Assembly: GCA_028829895.1 (NCBI GenBank)
Contig: CM054181.1
Span: 111,077,360 to 111,141,359 of the forward strand
Origin: Sinotaia quadrata
Taxonomy: Eukaryota > Mollusca > Gastropoda > Architaenioglossa > Viviparidae
Length of the DNA: 64,000 nucleotides
Reading direction: 5' to 3'
Under the pieces are notes generated by a model, which was given only the letters and a program-made list of their open reading frames with translations, searched no databases and was not told the origin of the DNA. The translations under genes and the position numbers were made by a program. Positions 11,716 through 23,650 of this stretch are shown piece after piece. Every line of letters begins with the position of its first letter. Positions within the stretch are counted from its first letter, which is position 1.

Positions 11716-13995
11716 TCAGTGACCGAATGTGGTTTTGCACGTGCTACGGTAACCCTCATGACAGGTCAGTACCTGGTCCTGATACACTCTCTCCCGCCCT
11801 TCCAGCCCGGCTGCTGGAGAATCTCTCACCTGGAACCTCACCTCCAAGCTCGACTGACAGGTTCCAAGACAATGGGACTGCAGAGCTCGAGGGGTGGCGC
11901 TTGAACGAGTGAGAAACTCGTGACAGTAAACACTGTTCTGCTGCTCAAACGTGTGACTTTCCGTGTACCCAGGTCTTAGGTCACCCGTACCGTCCTCGCA
12001 CTGAGATTCACGCTTGCAAGTGTCATTGCAGCACATAAAATCACGCTGGACACGAACGCTAATCATCTTGTCAAGTGCACAAATTGCACATACTTTTAAT
12101 CGATGCTTGACAGCATCGAGTGGTTCGATGGCTGCAGCATGACCTAGATAAAAGTAAGTCACTTCCGGGTGTCCAGGACAGTTGACATGGACCATGTCTG
12201 CTGCTGTAATGTCGCTAAGTGAATTTCCTGCTCTCATGGTTGAGCCTGCAGCTTGCAGAAATACCAGCTTCTCAAACGATTCCATAGGTTGAGTAGAAGG
12301 ACAGAATGCAATTGTCCTGACGTGGACTCTTTGATGCGCCGAGGTCACTGGCTCTTGCAATGAGGTGGAATTGGCAAAAACCCGTTGTAGCAGGTCTTGC
12401 GTTAATGGTCGTCTTGAGCCACTGGCATCGTTGCGTCCAGCATTGGCGCTGTTGTCGACTGGTTTGCTATCACTGGCAGCCATGTTCCCAGCACTAATGT
12501 CAGACAGTGAGCGACACGTGATGTAAAGGGAGGTGAGTAGAGCACTACAACTATCGTACACCAGGTTGTAGATGTTTCTGTGTGAGAGCTGTGCCTGCGC
12601 GCTAGCTGCCATGTTGTCGCACACCTCGTGCCGCTTATGATCGACTTCCAATAAGTCCTCCACCACGTCACAAAAGCGCGCCCACCAACGTGCCGCGCTG
12701 CTCCAGAATTTTTCAGCCACAACCGTAGCTGTCTTGGACTCCATGTGACCAGGCAAGGGGATGAAGAAATTCGGGGCAGCATCCCTGAACTCCTTGTAGC
12801 ACGCATCGTTGTCATCTTGTCGCTGCCAGGGCAGTGCCACCATGTTTAGGGCTGGACCAGACTGCATAGTTACCTCCCCTTGCACAAAGGCACCATCATA
12901 CGGGTATTGGCCCCCGCACTTTGTGACTTTTACTGGCAGGCGAGGTGCACAAAATGTTGGGGTAGAGGAGCTGCCGTCGCTCCCTTCATCCTCAGTTCTG
13001 CTGATAGGGATGGCAGAGGCTTCGTACAAAGCCTTGGAAATTTGCCTCAACAGGAAAGAGTGTACGCCTAGCTGCAAGGTGGCGAGGTGTGAAGAGGTTC
13101 CAGTGAGGTCCTGAGGTGGTGCGTACCCACCAGCTCCGGTTGTGGAAGCAGGGATTTGGAAGATCTTGCACTCCACGTCGGCGTTGTTGGCTGACCAGTC
13201 CAGAGTCACTGCAGTGCCGTCGGGCAAGATGATGGATGCCAAGTTGCGCATACCCATGAAGCGCAGGCGTGTTGTCCTATCATGGCCATCACTGATACTG
13301 AGGGAGTACAGACCCCTAAACGTACCGTCATTAGCTTTGTGGCCCGCTGCCTGCAAAATTGTGCGATTGCTGAGCAGCACATCCAGCACACGACTGTCAC
13401 CGGGGTGCCAGAAGGCCTTGAAGGCTCTGACCGTCACGCCGCCCCAACCTGACCGTGACCCCTGATCCAAGGAGTCGGGCAAAGTAACTGTGGAAGTGGA
13501 AGGTGGTGCTCGAGATGGTAGAGGAGTGCTGTGCCGAGGGGGACCCCGTGTGGGAAATAATGGCGCATGAATCACTTTCGTACCGTTCTTATATTTGCCC
13601 CTGACACCTGTCTCAGAGGTCAGTGAGGAGTTCTGCTGGCCTTGCGAAGGGTTGCTGTCATTCTCAGCCTTCCTGACGATGCCAAAGAGGACCCCCAAGC
13701 TGATCCCCGCTGCCATGAGCACCACAGCTATGATGACCAGCAGAATGCACCAACAGGGGTGCCGGTGTCGACGAAACACCACACCCGAGCCGGTGACCGG
13801 GCGAGGTCTCGGTGCGCCCAAGTCGTACACGGGGTGATGCTTATACTGATAGTGGTTGACTGTGCCATTACCATTCAGGACAAAGCTGGACGTCAGCAGG
13901 TGATCGTGGGGAGTGGCGGTGTCTCCGGAACTGTCACCTTCCGGTGAGGCAGGGTGTGGTGAACGTAGGCTCGTCATCTCAATCTCGCTCATAAT
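11716..13995 (-). CDS. Large coding exon: type II single-pass membrane protein with Cys-rich ectodomain, family unknown
   Basis: One uninterrupted minus-strand frame runs to a TGA at 11718-11716. A strong splice acceptor (cctttcttactttgcctgttgcag) ends at 13996, so the exon starts at 13995 with ATT. The first ATG is at 13992, giving 758 residues from MSEIEMTSLR. Residues 1-79 are hydrophilic and carry a basic RRHRHPC motif just before the membrane. Residues about 82-106 are a single hydrophobic helix (WCILLVIIAVVLMAAGISLG...), so the N-terminus should face the cytosol. The ectodomain has a Pro/Ser/Thr-rich stalk with N-glycosylation sequons (NSS, NGT, NRT, NST), a middle globular region, and a Cys-rich C-terminus including CAIC, CCNDTC and CLGTC. 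I do not recognise the family. Length, codon pattern and the acceptor make coding status strong. Upstream exons are needed: ATG 13992 may be the start or an internal Met. It is the only long single-exon gene body in the window, and no operon-like neighbours exist. Confidence 0.85.
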   Translation of the reverse strand: MMSEIEMTSLRSPHPASPEGDSSGDTATPHDHLLTSSFVLNGNGTVNHYQYKHHPVYDLGAPRPRPVTGSGVVFRRHRHPCWCILLVIIAVVLMAAGISLGVLFGIVRKAENDSNPSQGQQNSSLTSETGVRGKYKNGTKVIHAPLFPTRGPPRHSTPLPSRAPPSTSTVTLPDSLDQGSRSGWGGVTVRAFKAFWHPGDSRVLDVLLSNRTILQAAGHKANDGTFRGLYSLSISDGHDRTTRLRFMGMRNLASIILPDGTAVTLDWSANNADVECKIFQIPASTTGAGGYAPPQDLTGTSSHLATLQLGVHSFLLRQISKALYEASAIPISRTEDEGSDGSSSTPTFCAPRLPVKVTKCGGQYPYDGAFVQGEVTMQSGPALNMVALPWQRQDDNDACYKEFRDAAPNFFIPLPGHMESKTATVVAEKFWSSAARWWARFCDVVEDLLEVDHKRHEVCDNMAASAQAQLSHRNIYNLVYDSCSALLTSLYITCRSLSDISAGNMAASDSKPVDNSANAGRNDASGSRRPLTQDLLQRVFANSTSLQEPVTSAHQRVHVRTIAFCPSTQPMESFEKLVFLQAAGSTMRAGNSLSDITAADMVHVNCPGHPEVTYFYLGHAAAIEPLDAVKHRLKVCAICALDKMISVRVQRDFMCCNDTCKRESQCEDGTGDLRPGYTESHTFEQQNSVYCHEFLTRSSATPRALQSHCLGTCQSSLEVRFQVRDSPAAGLEGRERVYQDQVLTCHEGYRSTCKTTFGH

Positions 13996-14019
13996 CTGCA
14001 ACAGGCAAAGTAAGAAAGG
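13996..14019 (-). other. Splice acceptor of the membrane-protein exon
   Basis: Read on the minus strand, a pyrimidine-rich tract (cctttcttactttgcctgttg) ends in CAG directly before the in-frame ATT ATG AGC. It shows that the ORF does not start transcription here and that at least one upstream exon exists. Confidence 0.75.
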
Positions 14020-15734
14020 TCATTCTCGGCTAGCGATCACGTGGCTGAACATCGAATACAACGAGCACGCTGACTGCGCGCAAACATTTAAGAAGAAAAA
14101 TTAACATAGGAAAGCACCTTAGAAACAACGCACGTATAATTTTTCAATTTGTTACTTGTTTTCGTTTGGTTGCTGCGATAGAATGCTCCTGCCAAGTTGA
14201 AATACATTTTGGTGTGGAGATGTAAGGAGCTAACAACGTGGTTTTAAAAACAAATGATATTGTATAATAAGTGCCTGTTTAAACTTTTGTTCTACAGTAG
14301 ATTGGAAAGCAATCAACAACAAGAAATGCGTGTGTGAATGAGTGCGTTCGGAGACATGTGAGAGATTAAATTATTAGTTAGCATTACTGGAATATGTTTT
14401 ATGACATAAATGCTAAGGGAGAGGAAGTGGGTGAGAGAGGGAGTAAGAAAGGGAAGGAAGGAAAGAGAAAAGTGCGATGGAAGCAAAGGACTGAAATGAG
14501 AAAGGTAAGGAGATAGAGAAGGAACGACAAATTATTTCAAGACATTAGTACAAGGGAGTGCAGAGAGAGAGAGAGAGAGAGAGCATGGGGAGAAATTATT
14601 TAAAATTCAAAATACTTAATCATAATTACTTAAATTTTGTAATGAATACATTCTTTAAATAGAAAGTTGTGAATTACTGTATACAGCAGATACAAAAAAA
14701 AAACCCAGATGAGTGTGGTTTAACAATTTTTTTCAAAAAACAAACACAAACCAACTTAATCTATGTGTGTGTGTGTGCGTGCATGCTTGTGTGTGTGTGT
14801 GTGTGTGTGTGTTTACATTAATTGTAAATGCAAGGGCGGGGGAGAGGTTATGAAAGTAGCTAGGATTATGAAAATAATTAAACTAAGGTAACACGAAGAA
14901 AGTACATTCAAGTACATATCAAAGCTTTTAAGTGTCGTGATTTTAAAACTTGTTACTATAAGTGGTTGAAAACATTTTTTCTTCTTTCCTTTTAATGTAA
15001 TTTTTACCTAAACATTAAAAAATTCTAGATTCTTCCCGTTTTTACCTGCAACACGTAAAATTTATTTTGCATTTTATTTTTAAAACCACCAATAAAGAGC
15101 ACGTAGCCATTTAAAAAAATATATTTATATTAACCTTATCATTCTTGGTACTAATCAAAGGCAATCTTGCCTGGAAAAAAAAAGAGTAGATAAGACAATA
15201 TTTTGTAAAATAAAACTTTTTACTGGAAAGGGAGCGAGAGAGAGTTTGTTGATATCTCACACACAACGCATGCAGTCTAGTACTTCCAGTACCCGGCTAA
15301 GCAGAATTTGCTCTCATACAACACGGCCAAACATTATCCGCACCCTGATTAATGTATTCAGTATTAATTCTGATAAAATGTTAAAAATAAATAAGTGGGG
15401 AGGGGGGCGGGGAGAAATCGGTCTAATAAAATGAAGATATGTGAAATCTTTCTTTTCTTTTCTTTTTTTTTTTTTAACGCAAAACTAGTCGTTGATTATT
15501 CTTAGAATGTGCGTGTATAGACAAGAAGTGTGCAGATAAGAAGTGTGTGTAGCCAAGAAACAATAATGGGTCGAATGAAATGTACCTATAAACAAAACAT
15601 GACGAAATGCAATTCCATTCTAGATCTCTAAATACAGACCAGTCAAAACCAGTACACATGGTTTGGGTGTTTATTTTGAAGTAAATAAAATATATTACCA
15701 CCGGTGACATCCTTGCAATTTCTAATGAAAACAG
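14020..15734. other. Non-coding DNA upstream of the exon (probable intron) with microsatellites
   Basis: No exon could be supported. It holds a purine-rich stretch at about 14410-14585 ending in (GA)n at 14562-14583, and a (TG)n tract at about 14765-14812. The rest is AT-rich. Confidence 0.5.
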
Positions 15735-16290
15735 TCTGCAACGTAAATTGTCAGCACTTATGACAAGTGTAGCCAATGGGATATATGACGTGGACTGTCA
15801 TCACTTATGACAAGTATATACAATGTGCTTTATGACGTGGACTGTCAACACTTATGACAAATGTCAGCACTGGTGACAAATTGCCCACTCTGACGTACAC
15901 AATCAGTACTGATGGCAAGTGTACCCAACGTGACGTAAACAATCAGCACTGATAACAAATGTGCCAATGGGTAGTACACATTCAGCGCTAATGACAACTT
16001 TGCCCACTGTGATGTAAACAATCAGTACTGATGACAAATGCGCCCAATGCAACGTAAAAAAAAAAGATCAACATTTATGACAAATGTGTTCACAGCGACG
16101 TGAATAATCAGAAGTGATGATAAATGTGTCCACTGTGATGTGAACAATCCCAATACAAATGACAAATGTGCCCTCAGCGACGTGGATAATGAGAACTGAT
16201 GACAAATGTGTCCAATGTGACGTAAACAATCCCAATACTAATGACAAATGTGCCAATATGACCAAACAAACAAGCAAGACTGCAACTGTT
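15735..16290. repeat. Degenerate minisatellite, about 57-60 bp unit with TGACGT core, about 10 copies
   Basis: Each unit has atcagcactgatgacaaatg, gtgcccaatgtgacgtaaac or variants. Most units keep a (T/C/G)GACGT core, the half-site of a cAMP-response element. Decayed copies continue to about 16450. Two short minus-strand ORFs here are products of the repeat. Confidence 0.8.
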
Positions 16291-16459
16291 TCCACACTGA
16301 CACCGAAAAAGTTTGAAGATTAATGTATCAAAAGTGACACACAAAATGTATAACACTAACTGTACCTACACTGAAAGCAACAAAATTCACGACAACTGTG
16401 TTCTAACTGATGCAGACAACAGCAAAAGAATGTGATAATAAACGTGCCCAGACATAAAC

Positions 16460-17717
16460 AAAACTGACTGGACAAGAAAATTAAGTGCTTTTAACCAGGG
16501 TGGACCTGTAGAGAAGAACAATGCACTTACTAACATAAATGCTTTATTTATAGGTTTAGGCTCATAAACAAGTCCAAGAATGCCGCTTTATTTTACATCT
16601 TTGACGTCTATAGCCACTTTAAACACGTGTATTCAAGCTGGATAGTGTAAGATCGTGGTGCTTTGTTTATATAACCACGTCAGCCAGCGCTTGCAAAATG
16701 TGCCAAGGAGATATCTCTTGCCGGTAGGGTAGAAAGTACTTTCCAATAATCATTTTTGTTTATTGAATTTATTTTTTATTAAAGCAAGCTTGCTCTGTCT
16801 GGTATCAAAATGTCTTCCACACAAGTCAGACTCGGCTTGTTTCAACGTTCAGGTTTGACTCTCACGAACTCTTTCATTTCCAACATAAAGCAATTTTAAA
16901 ACATCTGTACAATTGCAATCCATCCACACCGCCTTAATCCTAGGTGAACTCGCCGCACTTGGCTTTGAGGATTATCATAGAAAATTCATAGAAAACTTAA
17001 ATAACTATTTTAAAAATAAAAAAATAAATATGATATATTATTAACGTTGACCATAAACAAGCAAACTTTAAAGAAAGGCGGCAGAGAAGATGAGACAATG
17101 AAAGAAAAGGGAGATTATAAAAGAAAAAGCAGTGCGAATATAAAAGATAGTAACATCATTAAGCAATGACATGCCACGTCATCACAAAGTGTTAAATTTT
17201 AATTAAAGGGTACACTCCTTTAATAATTTTTAAATGTTCGAATACGACGGAAAGTGCACCGTTTCCTGGGGCATTTCATCTGCCTGTCAAGTTGGTCCAC
17301 GCACTGAGGATACTGTGTATTTAATGGCAGTGCAGTGGAAAAGTTATCTCAACACTGACATGCGTATTTCCGGAAAAGCAAAGATATACAGGTCAAAGAA
17401 ATTCTTTTTTTTTTTCCCTTCAGCATAAAGCAATGTCACCTCCAACTCTGAACGGAAGTAATGAAAGTTTGGAAAAGAGTAATATATCAGCACCTGACAG
17501 AGACTGGGGTAGGGGTGGGAGAAAAACATCTGCCCTGCATTATACCCTACCTGGCCGGGTACAGCTGAATATCTGGTGTTTACCTGTTTATTCATCTTTT
17601 TGCTGTTTGAGAACGAAGCCTCACTGTGGCCCTGTGTGCCAGTCAGTGTTCAGATTGCTAAAGGGGAATAACTTCGTGTCATTATTGCCCAAATGCAGTG
17701 GCCAATATAGCGTTTAT
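16460..17717. other. Unassigned intergenic or intronic DNA
   Basis: No supported gene. One AAGGG-nnn-TAAC motif occurs at about 17661-17674, discussed among the findings. Confidence 0.5.
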
Positions 17718-17997
17718 TCTCGTTATCATCACTCTGTATTACACAGCCACCCTGACTCACCTTTCTCGTTATCATCACTCTGTATTACACAGCCACCCTG
17801 GACTCACCTTTCTCGTTATCATCACTCTGTATTACACAGCCACCCTGGACTCACCTTTCTCGTTATCATCACTCTGTATTACACAGCCACCCTGACTCAC
17901 CTTTCTCGTTATCATCACTCTGTATTACACAGCCACCCTGACACACCTTTCTCAGAAATCATCACTGTATTACACAACTATCCTGACATGCCTTCCT
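17718..17997. repeat. Minisatellite, 46-47 bp unit, 6 copies
   Basis: Units begin tctcgttatcatcactctgt at 17718, 17764, 17811, 17858, 17904 and 17950. The first five are nearly identical apart from a one-base insertion (cctgactc versus cctggactc). The last is diverged. Plus-strand ORFs through it are artefacts. Confidence 0.9.
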
Positions 17998-18069
17998 CAC
18001 ATCTATAATAAAACTCCATCAGCAGGGGAAGGTGGGAAAGAGTATGCAAAAACACCCTCTAATAACAAT

Positions 18070-18340
18070 GCACTGTTACTTCCGGTACATGAAGAGTGTT
18101 CACGCCATGACTTCCGGTGTACCAGTCCCACAACGACAATTCTTTCCTGGGTGGAAACTATGATGAAAGTTGTATGCGAGTGTATGCGTTGGGGGGAAGG
18201 TGCTGGGGTGGGGTAGGGATAGGTCGAGGCTGTCGGGGTAAGTTTGGTAAACGGAAAAGAATACTTCCGGTGTATCTACTGCGCGACGACTATTGTCCTT
18301 CCGGGGTGGAAACTGACGATGACAGTTGGAGGCGCTGGTG
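18070..18340. repeat. Two diverged copies of an about 60-bp segment with ACTTCCGG motifs
   Basis: acttccggtgta followed by gacaattctttcctgggtggaaact (18111-18165) is repeated in diverged form at about 18268-18325. A third acttccgg stands near 18077. The intervening DNA is G-rich. Confidence 0.5.
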
Positions 18341-18984
18341 GAAGGAGGTTGCCGATGGTTGTGAGGGGGGGGGGGAATAATAAGGAGAGGGGGAGAGAGA
18401 AAGAACGAAAACAATGTGTACGGCAACACCATCATTCGGCACTCAACGTGCCAAGTAATATGCAGTGTGTATCAATTACCGCTCACCTGTCCCCGCCACA
18501 TGGCGCAGAGGATAAAAACACGCCCGTGAGTCATGCGCGGTATTCACACGAACATTTTGTCGGGTATTGGTGAATTAAAAGAAGGCTGCATTCCTCGTGC
18601 AACAAGTTTGAAGTTTGAGAGGTGAGGTTAAGCAGACGGGTGGTGGTGGTGGTAGGGGAATGGTGGGAGAAAGAGCCGAGTCTTTGTAGGACAGATAAAA
18701 TTGGGAATGCAGAGAATGACACATTACCTCTTAACTAAAGGCAGTCAAGCGTGATTCGGTACAAACGAGACAGCGTAGAAAAGTACGATCTCTAAAGGGG
18801 TGATTTTATTTTTATTATTTTATAGTTTGATCATTAATTTATAGATTTACGAAGCAACCGTCTTTACAAGTGACGACCGGAAGAACATCAACTATGATGA
18901 TTTGTCTGCCACTCCCACCCCACCCCCCAGCTTTCATCAAACAGCACTCCCACAAGGCTTAGCTGCTGGAAATGCATAGCAACG

Positions 18985-19140
18985 GCCCAAATTAAAAATT
19001 GGTAATTACAATAATAATAACCACAGTCCAAGTTCTAAATCAGTAACTACTATCATTAGCAACAGCCCAAATTCTAAATTAGTAATTACTATAATTTATA
19101 ATAGCAGTTTAAGTTCTGAAACAGTAACTACTGTGATTAA
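18985..19140. repeat. Short tandem array, about 53-bp unit, 3 copies
   Basis: The units share gcaacagcccaaattctaaa and ttagtaattactataatta-like segments. Confidence 0.65.
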
Positions 19141-20261
19141 TCACATGATTATAGCTGTAAAAGTACAAGAGATTCAGTCAGTAGCTCGACGCATTCAAAC
19201 ACCGGTACAAGTCGTTTATGTTGGACAAGTCGTGATCTACTCCCCAGGAATTTCAAAATGATTGACTAAAGGAAACCAACCTTAAAAAAAAAAAACCACA
19301 CACACACAAACAAACAAACATTTCTTCCTCATACATCCAGTAATATCATAGAAGTAACGTGCAATAAGGATTGCAATCATTTTCAATGCTTATGTGGCGT
19401 TCTTGTTTGGAAACATTTAAGTTAACATTTCAATACCCATGAAAAGTCACATACCCTTGCCTGAAATAAATGCAGCCGTCGTACTTGAAATGATCGGTTA
19501 AAATAAATATATAAACATACCAATCAATGCAAATTGCGTTTTGCTTTCAGTTGTACTTAATCTTTCTTTGCATAAAAAAAAAAAATCAACCAAAAAAAAC
19601 CAGAACCAATCAGTGCATTTATTGGTGAGTGTTGGATTACTCGAGTGGGATATGTGTACTATGACGTGTGGGTATGTGTACTGTGTCGTAGTTGTACAAT
19701 AAACAGTAGGTTCAAAAAATTAAACAATTTATTTATTTATTTATTTTAGTGGAGGGGTCGGGATGAGTGGGAGAGAAATACATCTTCCTTACCTGTGCGG
19801 AGATACTGAAGTGAGTTTCAGAGTATAATTCAAGTACCGTAGTCCGCACTGTGCCAAGGGGCGAGTACTCTGTGACTGAGCAGAGCGGGACGATAGGAGT
19901 GAGGTAGGCGACCGATCGGATACCATTTCCGTTGATGACGACATAGAGAAAATAAAAGCAAACAGAAAGGAATGAAGTGGAAGGGGGGAGGGAGACGGGC
20001 GTTTTGACCTGTTTTTCTTTCAACTTTGATCGATAAATTTAAAAGTGAGTTAATACGGGGGGATAGTAAATAACAGGTAGCGTTAGAGCAGGAAGGTGGC
20101 GACAGGTTTTCTTCCAGTTACGTGGCAATCAAGATGTTCCCCACCTGGGTAATAGGTTAGATTGGATTACCAGTCAGCACCTTGGGAGATGCAGAGTCAA
20201 AACAGTCAAACAAAAAAGAAAGATAAGCACAACAGTGAAGCATAGTTGTCAGCAGCACACA
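19141..20261. other. Unassigned DNA
   Basis: No supported gene. It contains A-runs and a (CAAA)n patch near 19300-19320. Confidence 0.45.
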
Positions 20262-20648
20262 GCCCACTCGGCAGGCAGATGAGTCCAACTGTTAGCAAGT
20301 AGATGAGTTAACTAATTGCTGGCAAATGAATCAACTGTTAGTAAGGCAAATGAGTTATCTATTAGCTGGCAAATGAGTTATTAGTTTGACTAGGAGTCAA
20401 TTGTTACCAAGTAGGTGAGTTAGCTTTTAGCATGCGGTTGAGTGAATTATTATTAACTGGCAGATGAATCAACTGTTAGCAGGTATATGAGTTCACTATT
20501 AGTAGGCAGATGAGTTATCTATTAGTAGGCAAATGAGTTATGAGTTATCTATTAGTAGGCAAATGAGTTATGAGTTAGCTGCTAGTTGGCAGATGAGTTA
20601 ACAGCTAGTTGGAGGATGAGTTAAATGTTAGCTGGCAGATGGAACCAT
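20262..20648. repeat. Minisatellite, about 28-32 bp unit, about 12 copies
   Basis: The recurring unit is ctgttagcaggcagatgagt with a taacta or tatctat tail. Copies on the right (20490-20580) are most alike. Confidence 0.8.
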
Positions 20649-21560
20649 GATGAAAAGTATAAGCTAACGCATGAACTTTAACAGCCACTGCAACCGTAAA
20701 CGACCTTGGGCGTTAGAGAGGTGACAGGATGGGTTCTCCTAACTGTTGCTAAGCAACTCGCCAAGCCACCAAACCTTCAACCCCTGCCTTTCCCAAGTGT
20801 TCTTGCCCGATGTCGCTTTGTGGGTTTACAACACCAGATGGAGCGAGAAATTTCAGCCACACCTTGTGTAACAATCAAACACATGCAAGTTTCCTCCCCT
20901 TGTTTCGTCAGCCACGCACGGCATGACGTCACCAATGTTACTTTCCACCTGACTAGAAAGACCACTTAAATGAACAATGGAAGTTAAGAATAAACACGAA
21001 TTGCCAGGCCGTATGATACGAAGAGAAGTGGAAGAAATAACAAAATTCTTTAAGTCTGATACTTTCTTTGTTTGACCTGATTTGATTAGCGTCTACAAAT
21101 CGAATCCTCTGTATACGTACGCACTATTAAGGTCACACACTTTTGAATAAACTTTAAAATAATTTAAATGGCTATCTCGCCATAGATTTCGGTGTGCATG
21201 CATGAATCTACTAAATCTGAACTCTAAAATCGACCATCATTATTTTCACTTCTCCTCCACTCCCCCCCCCCCCAACTTTCCTTATTAAATTTATATTTTC
21301 TGTATAAAGGATGCTTAAATATCCCGCAGATATATGACACGTAACTATCATTACACAACCCGGCTGCTTGAAAAAGGGAAGACAAAGTGGCAAAGGGGAG
21401 CGAACCCAGGAAAGGCGGATGAAAGATTTTAGATTTGTGGCCATTCTTGTTCTGCCTAGTAACACAAGTGTTTTATGCCCACTTAGTACGGAACGCACAC
21501 TTGCGCAAAACAAAGATCCAGCAATTTGCAAGAAATATGTGCGTAATAATCACAATGCCG
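20649..21560. other. Unassigned DNA with a C12 run
   Basis: No supported gene. A run of 12 C lies at 21262-21273. Small ORFs on both strands lack splice or family support. Confidence 0.45.
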
Positions 21561-22010
21561 AATTGAGCCGCGTCGCGACGGTCACGTGACGCTGGAAATG
21601 CGTTTGTCATCGCCATCTCTGCCCTAGGTGTCGAGACTTCTGTCGCCATGTTAGATTTATATTTGTACATTTATTGGTCTAAATTGTTTATAAAGACCCG
21701 TCTCGGCTATAGCATGATAGGCTTTTATGCGAATTTACACTTGCTAGTGGGTTGTTCTAATCATAGTCTGCTTGAAAACTATCTGATGTCATCAATACTT
21801 TGCTGTTGTTTGGGTCAATGTAAACTCCTCTTTATCTGCATCTCTTTGAGATGTGTGTGTGTGTGTGTGTGTGTGAAGGATGTCGCAATGTCTGGTCTTT
21901 AACAGACCATATTTCCTTTTTCATATCAAATAAAGGCTTCTGCTGTCGTCTGGAGCTGTTAAAGACGAAGGGCATTATGGGAAGGCAAAGGGCATTATGG
22001 GAAGGGACAG
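21560..22010. promoter_or_regulatory. Candidate regulatory patch: CACGTG palindrome and two ZNF143-type sites
   Basis: CpG-rich DNA with cgtcgcgacg, followed by gtcacgtgac at 21581-21590, a perfect 10-bp palindrome around an E-box. On the minus strand TTCCCATAATGC occurs twice, at 21972-21983 and 21992-22003. This fits the published Staf/ZNF143 consensus YWCCCRNMATSC. A (TG)n tract lies between at about 21851-21875. No associated first exon was identified, so function is inferred. Confidence 0.3.
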
Positions 22011-22561
22011 AAGAACAGAAGGAATAACATCCCGCACCGTTAGGTTTCTGGCGATGCTGATTTGCGATATGGAAATGGCTGCTGAAAGCCTTTTGTAATA
22101 ATCCGACTGGCGAAACGTTGTCGACTGTTAACGCTGCACTGTTACTGATCAGTGACCAAGACGTGAACCCAGACAGTTGGAAGTTTAATGGCAGTCATTT
22201 TCACACTTATACTACGTTGGTGTGGATGGGTAGGGTTGAAGTTATGCGAACCGGATTTTGCCTGGTGATCGTGGTTCGAAGTAAATATTTTTTTTTTTTT
22301 TGCTCCGAAATATAGCGGACGTAATTCTACACTAGTATGATATATATGTTTGCAAAGGAAATGACTGTATCCACCCTTTAAAAATGCACATTTTATAATG
22401 ATATATGGTCAAGACAATTTTTAATTATAATAAACTAAGTTTTTTTTCTTCTAATATTCACGCCATAAGCGTGTATGTATTTCTGTGAGAGCGTGCGTGT
22501 AAATACCTATTAATGAGTGAGTACTTATGTAGGTACATCATGGTAAGAGGGCATAGGAGAG

Positions 22562-22562
<1 letters not shown>

Positions 22563-22609
<47 letters not shown>

Positions 22610-22625
22610 CGTGCATGCGCGCGCG
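22563..22625. repeat. (TG)n then (CG/CA) alternating purine-pyrimidine tract
   Basis: A long (GT)n run passes into gcgtgcgtgcatgcgcgcgcgcatgcg. Such alternating sequence can adopt Z-DNA. Confidence 0.9.
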
Positions 22626-23009
22626 CATGCGTTTGTGTGTATGCATGTTCGCGCGCTTTCTGACTTTGTGAGAATGTCATCACCATTCCAGAAGGATTGA
22701 GTATCTATTTCAAGTCAGTGACCTATTTAATATAACATATTTCTACCACAGAGAAAAGTCACCCACCCCCCTCCCACGCACGTGTGCATTCATATATAGT
22801 TATGCAACTATACTCAGAAACTTTTACAGCAAATTGTAAATTTGTTCTGGACAAAAATGTTAAGATTCTGACAAGAATACATTTGCATTACCTCACAATC
22901 CATCAGCCTTTTAGAGGTGAAAGTAAACATATTGGTTCTTCTGATTAGAGAGTTATTTTCACAATAAAAACAATATTTTCTGTTTATTCACAACCCACAT
23001 AGGCACAGC

Positions 23010-23615
23010 CCTATGCTCAAGCGCGCGCACACACACTCCGTCATAAAACCTGCATAGGTATATACTGTTAGGTCTACATAGTATAGAATTCATACAGAAC
23101 CTCTACACAACAGAGGCTAGCCAGACAGACACACATACACACAGATCCAATTCTGTTCAGATGACAGACCAGTAATGTTAATAGCAAAACAAAAGCAAGA
23201 CAATCTAAAGCCACACAGACACACACAATCATAAACCTGCATACTTATACAATTTTAGGTCTACATATTACAATGAACCTCTACAAAGCAGAAAGCCAGA
23301 CACACACACATATATACATACACACATACACATAGACCCAAATCTGTTCAGATGACAGGCAAATAATGCTAATAACAAAACAAAAGCACGAAAAACTAAT
23401 GCCATACAAACGCACACAATCATAAAACCTGCATATTCATACATTGTTAGGTCTATATATTACACAGAACCCCTTCAAAAAAAGAAAACCAGCCAGCCAC
23501 ACACACACAAACACACACACACAAAAACACACACACACAGACTCAAATATTTTCTGATGATAGGTCAGTAATGTTAATAACAAAAACATGAGAAACTAAA
23601 GCCACACACACACGA

Positions 23616-23645
<30 letters not shown>
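23010..23645. repeat. Tandem array of about 200-bp units (about 3 copies), each containing a CA microsatellite
   Basis: Each unit carries ataaaacctgcat, gttaggtctacata, cagaacctctaca, an (AC)n run, then ctgttcagatgacag and aatgttaataacaaaac. The array ends in a longer (CA)n at about 23590-23645. Confidence 0.8.

Positions 23646-23650
<5 letters not shown>

Noticed and set aside
12402..13947. Several plus- and minus-strand ORFs of 60-137 codons inside the membrane-protein exon
   Set aside because: GC-rich shadows of the 758-codon frame.
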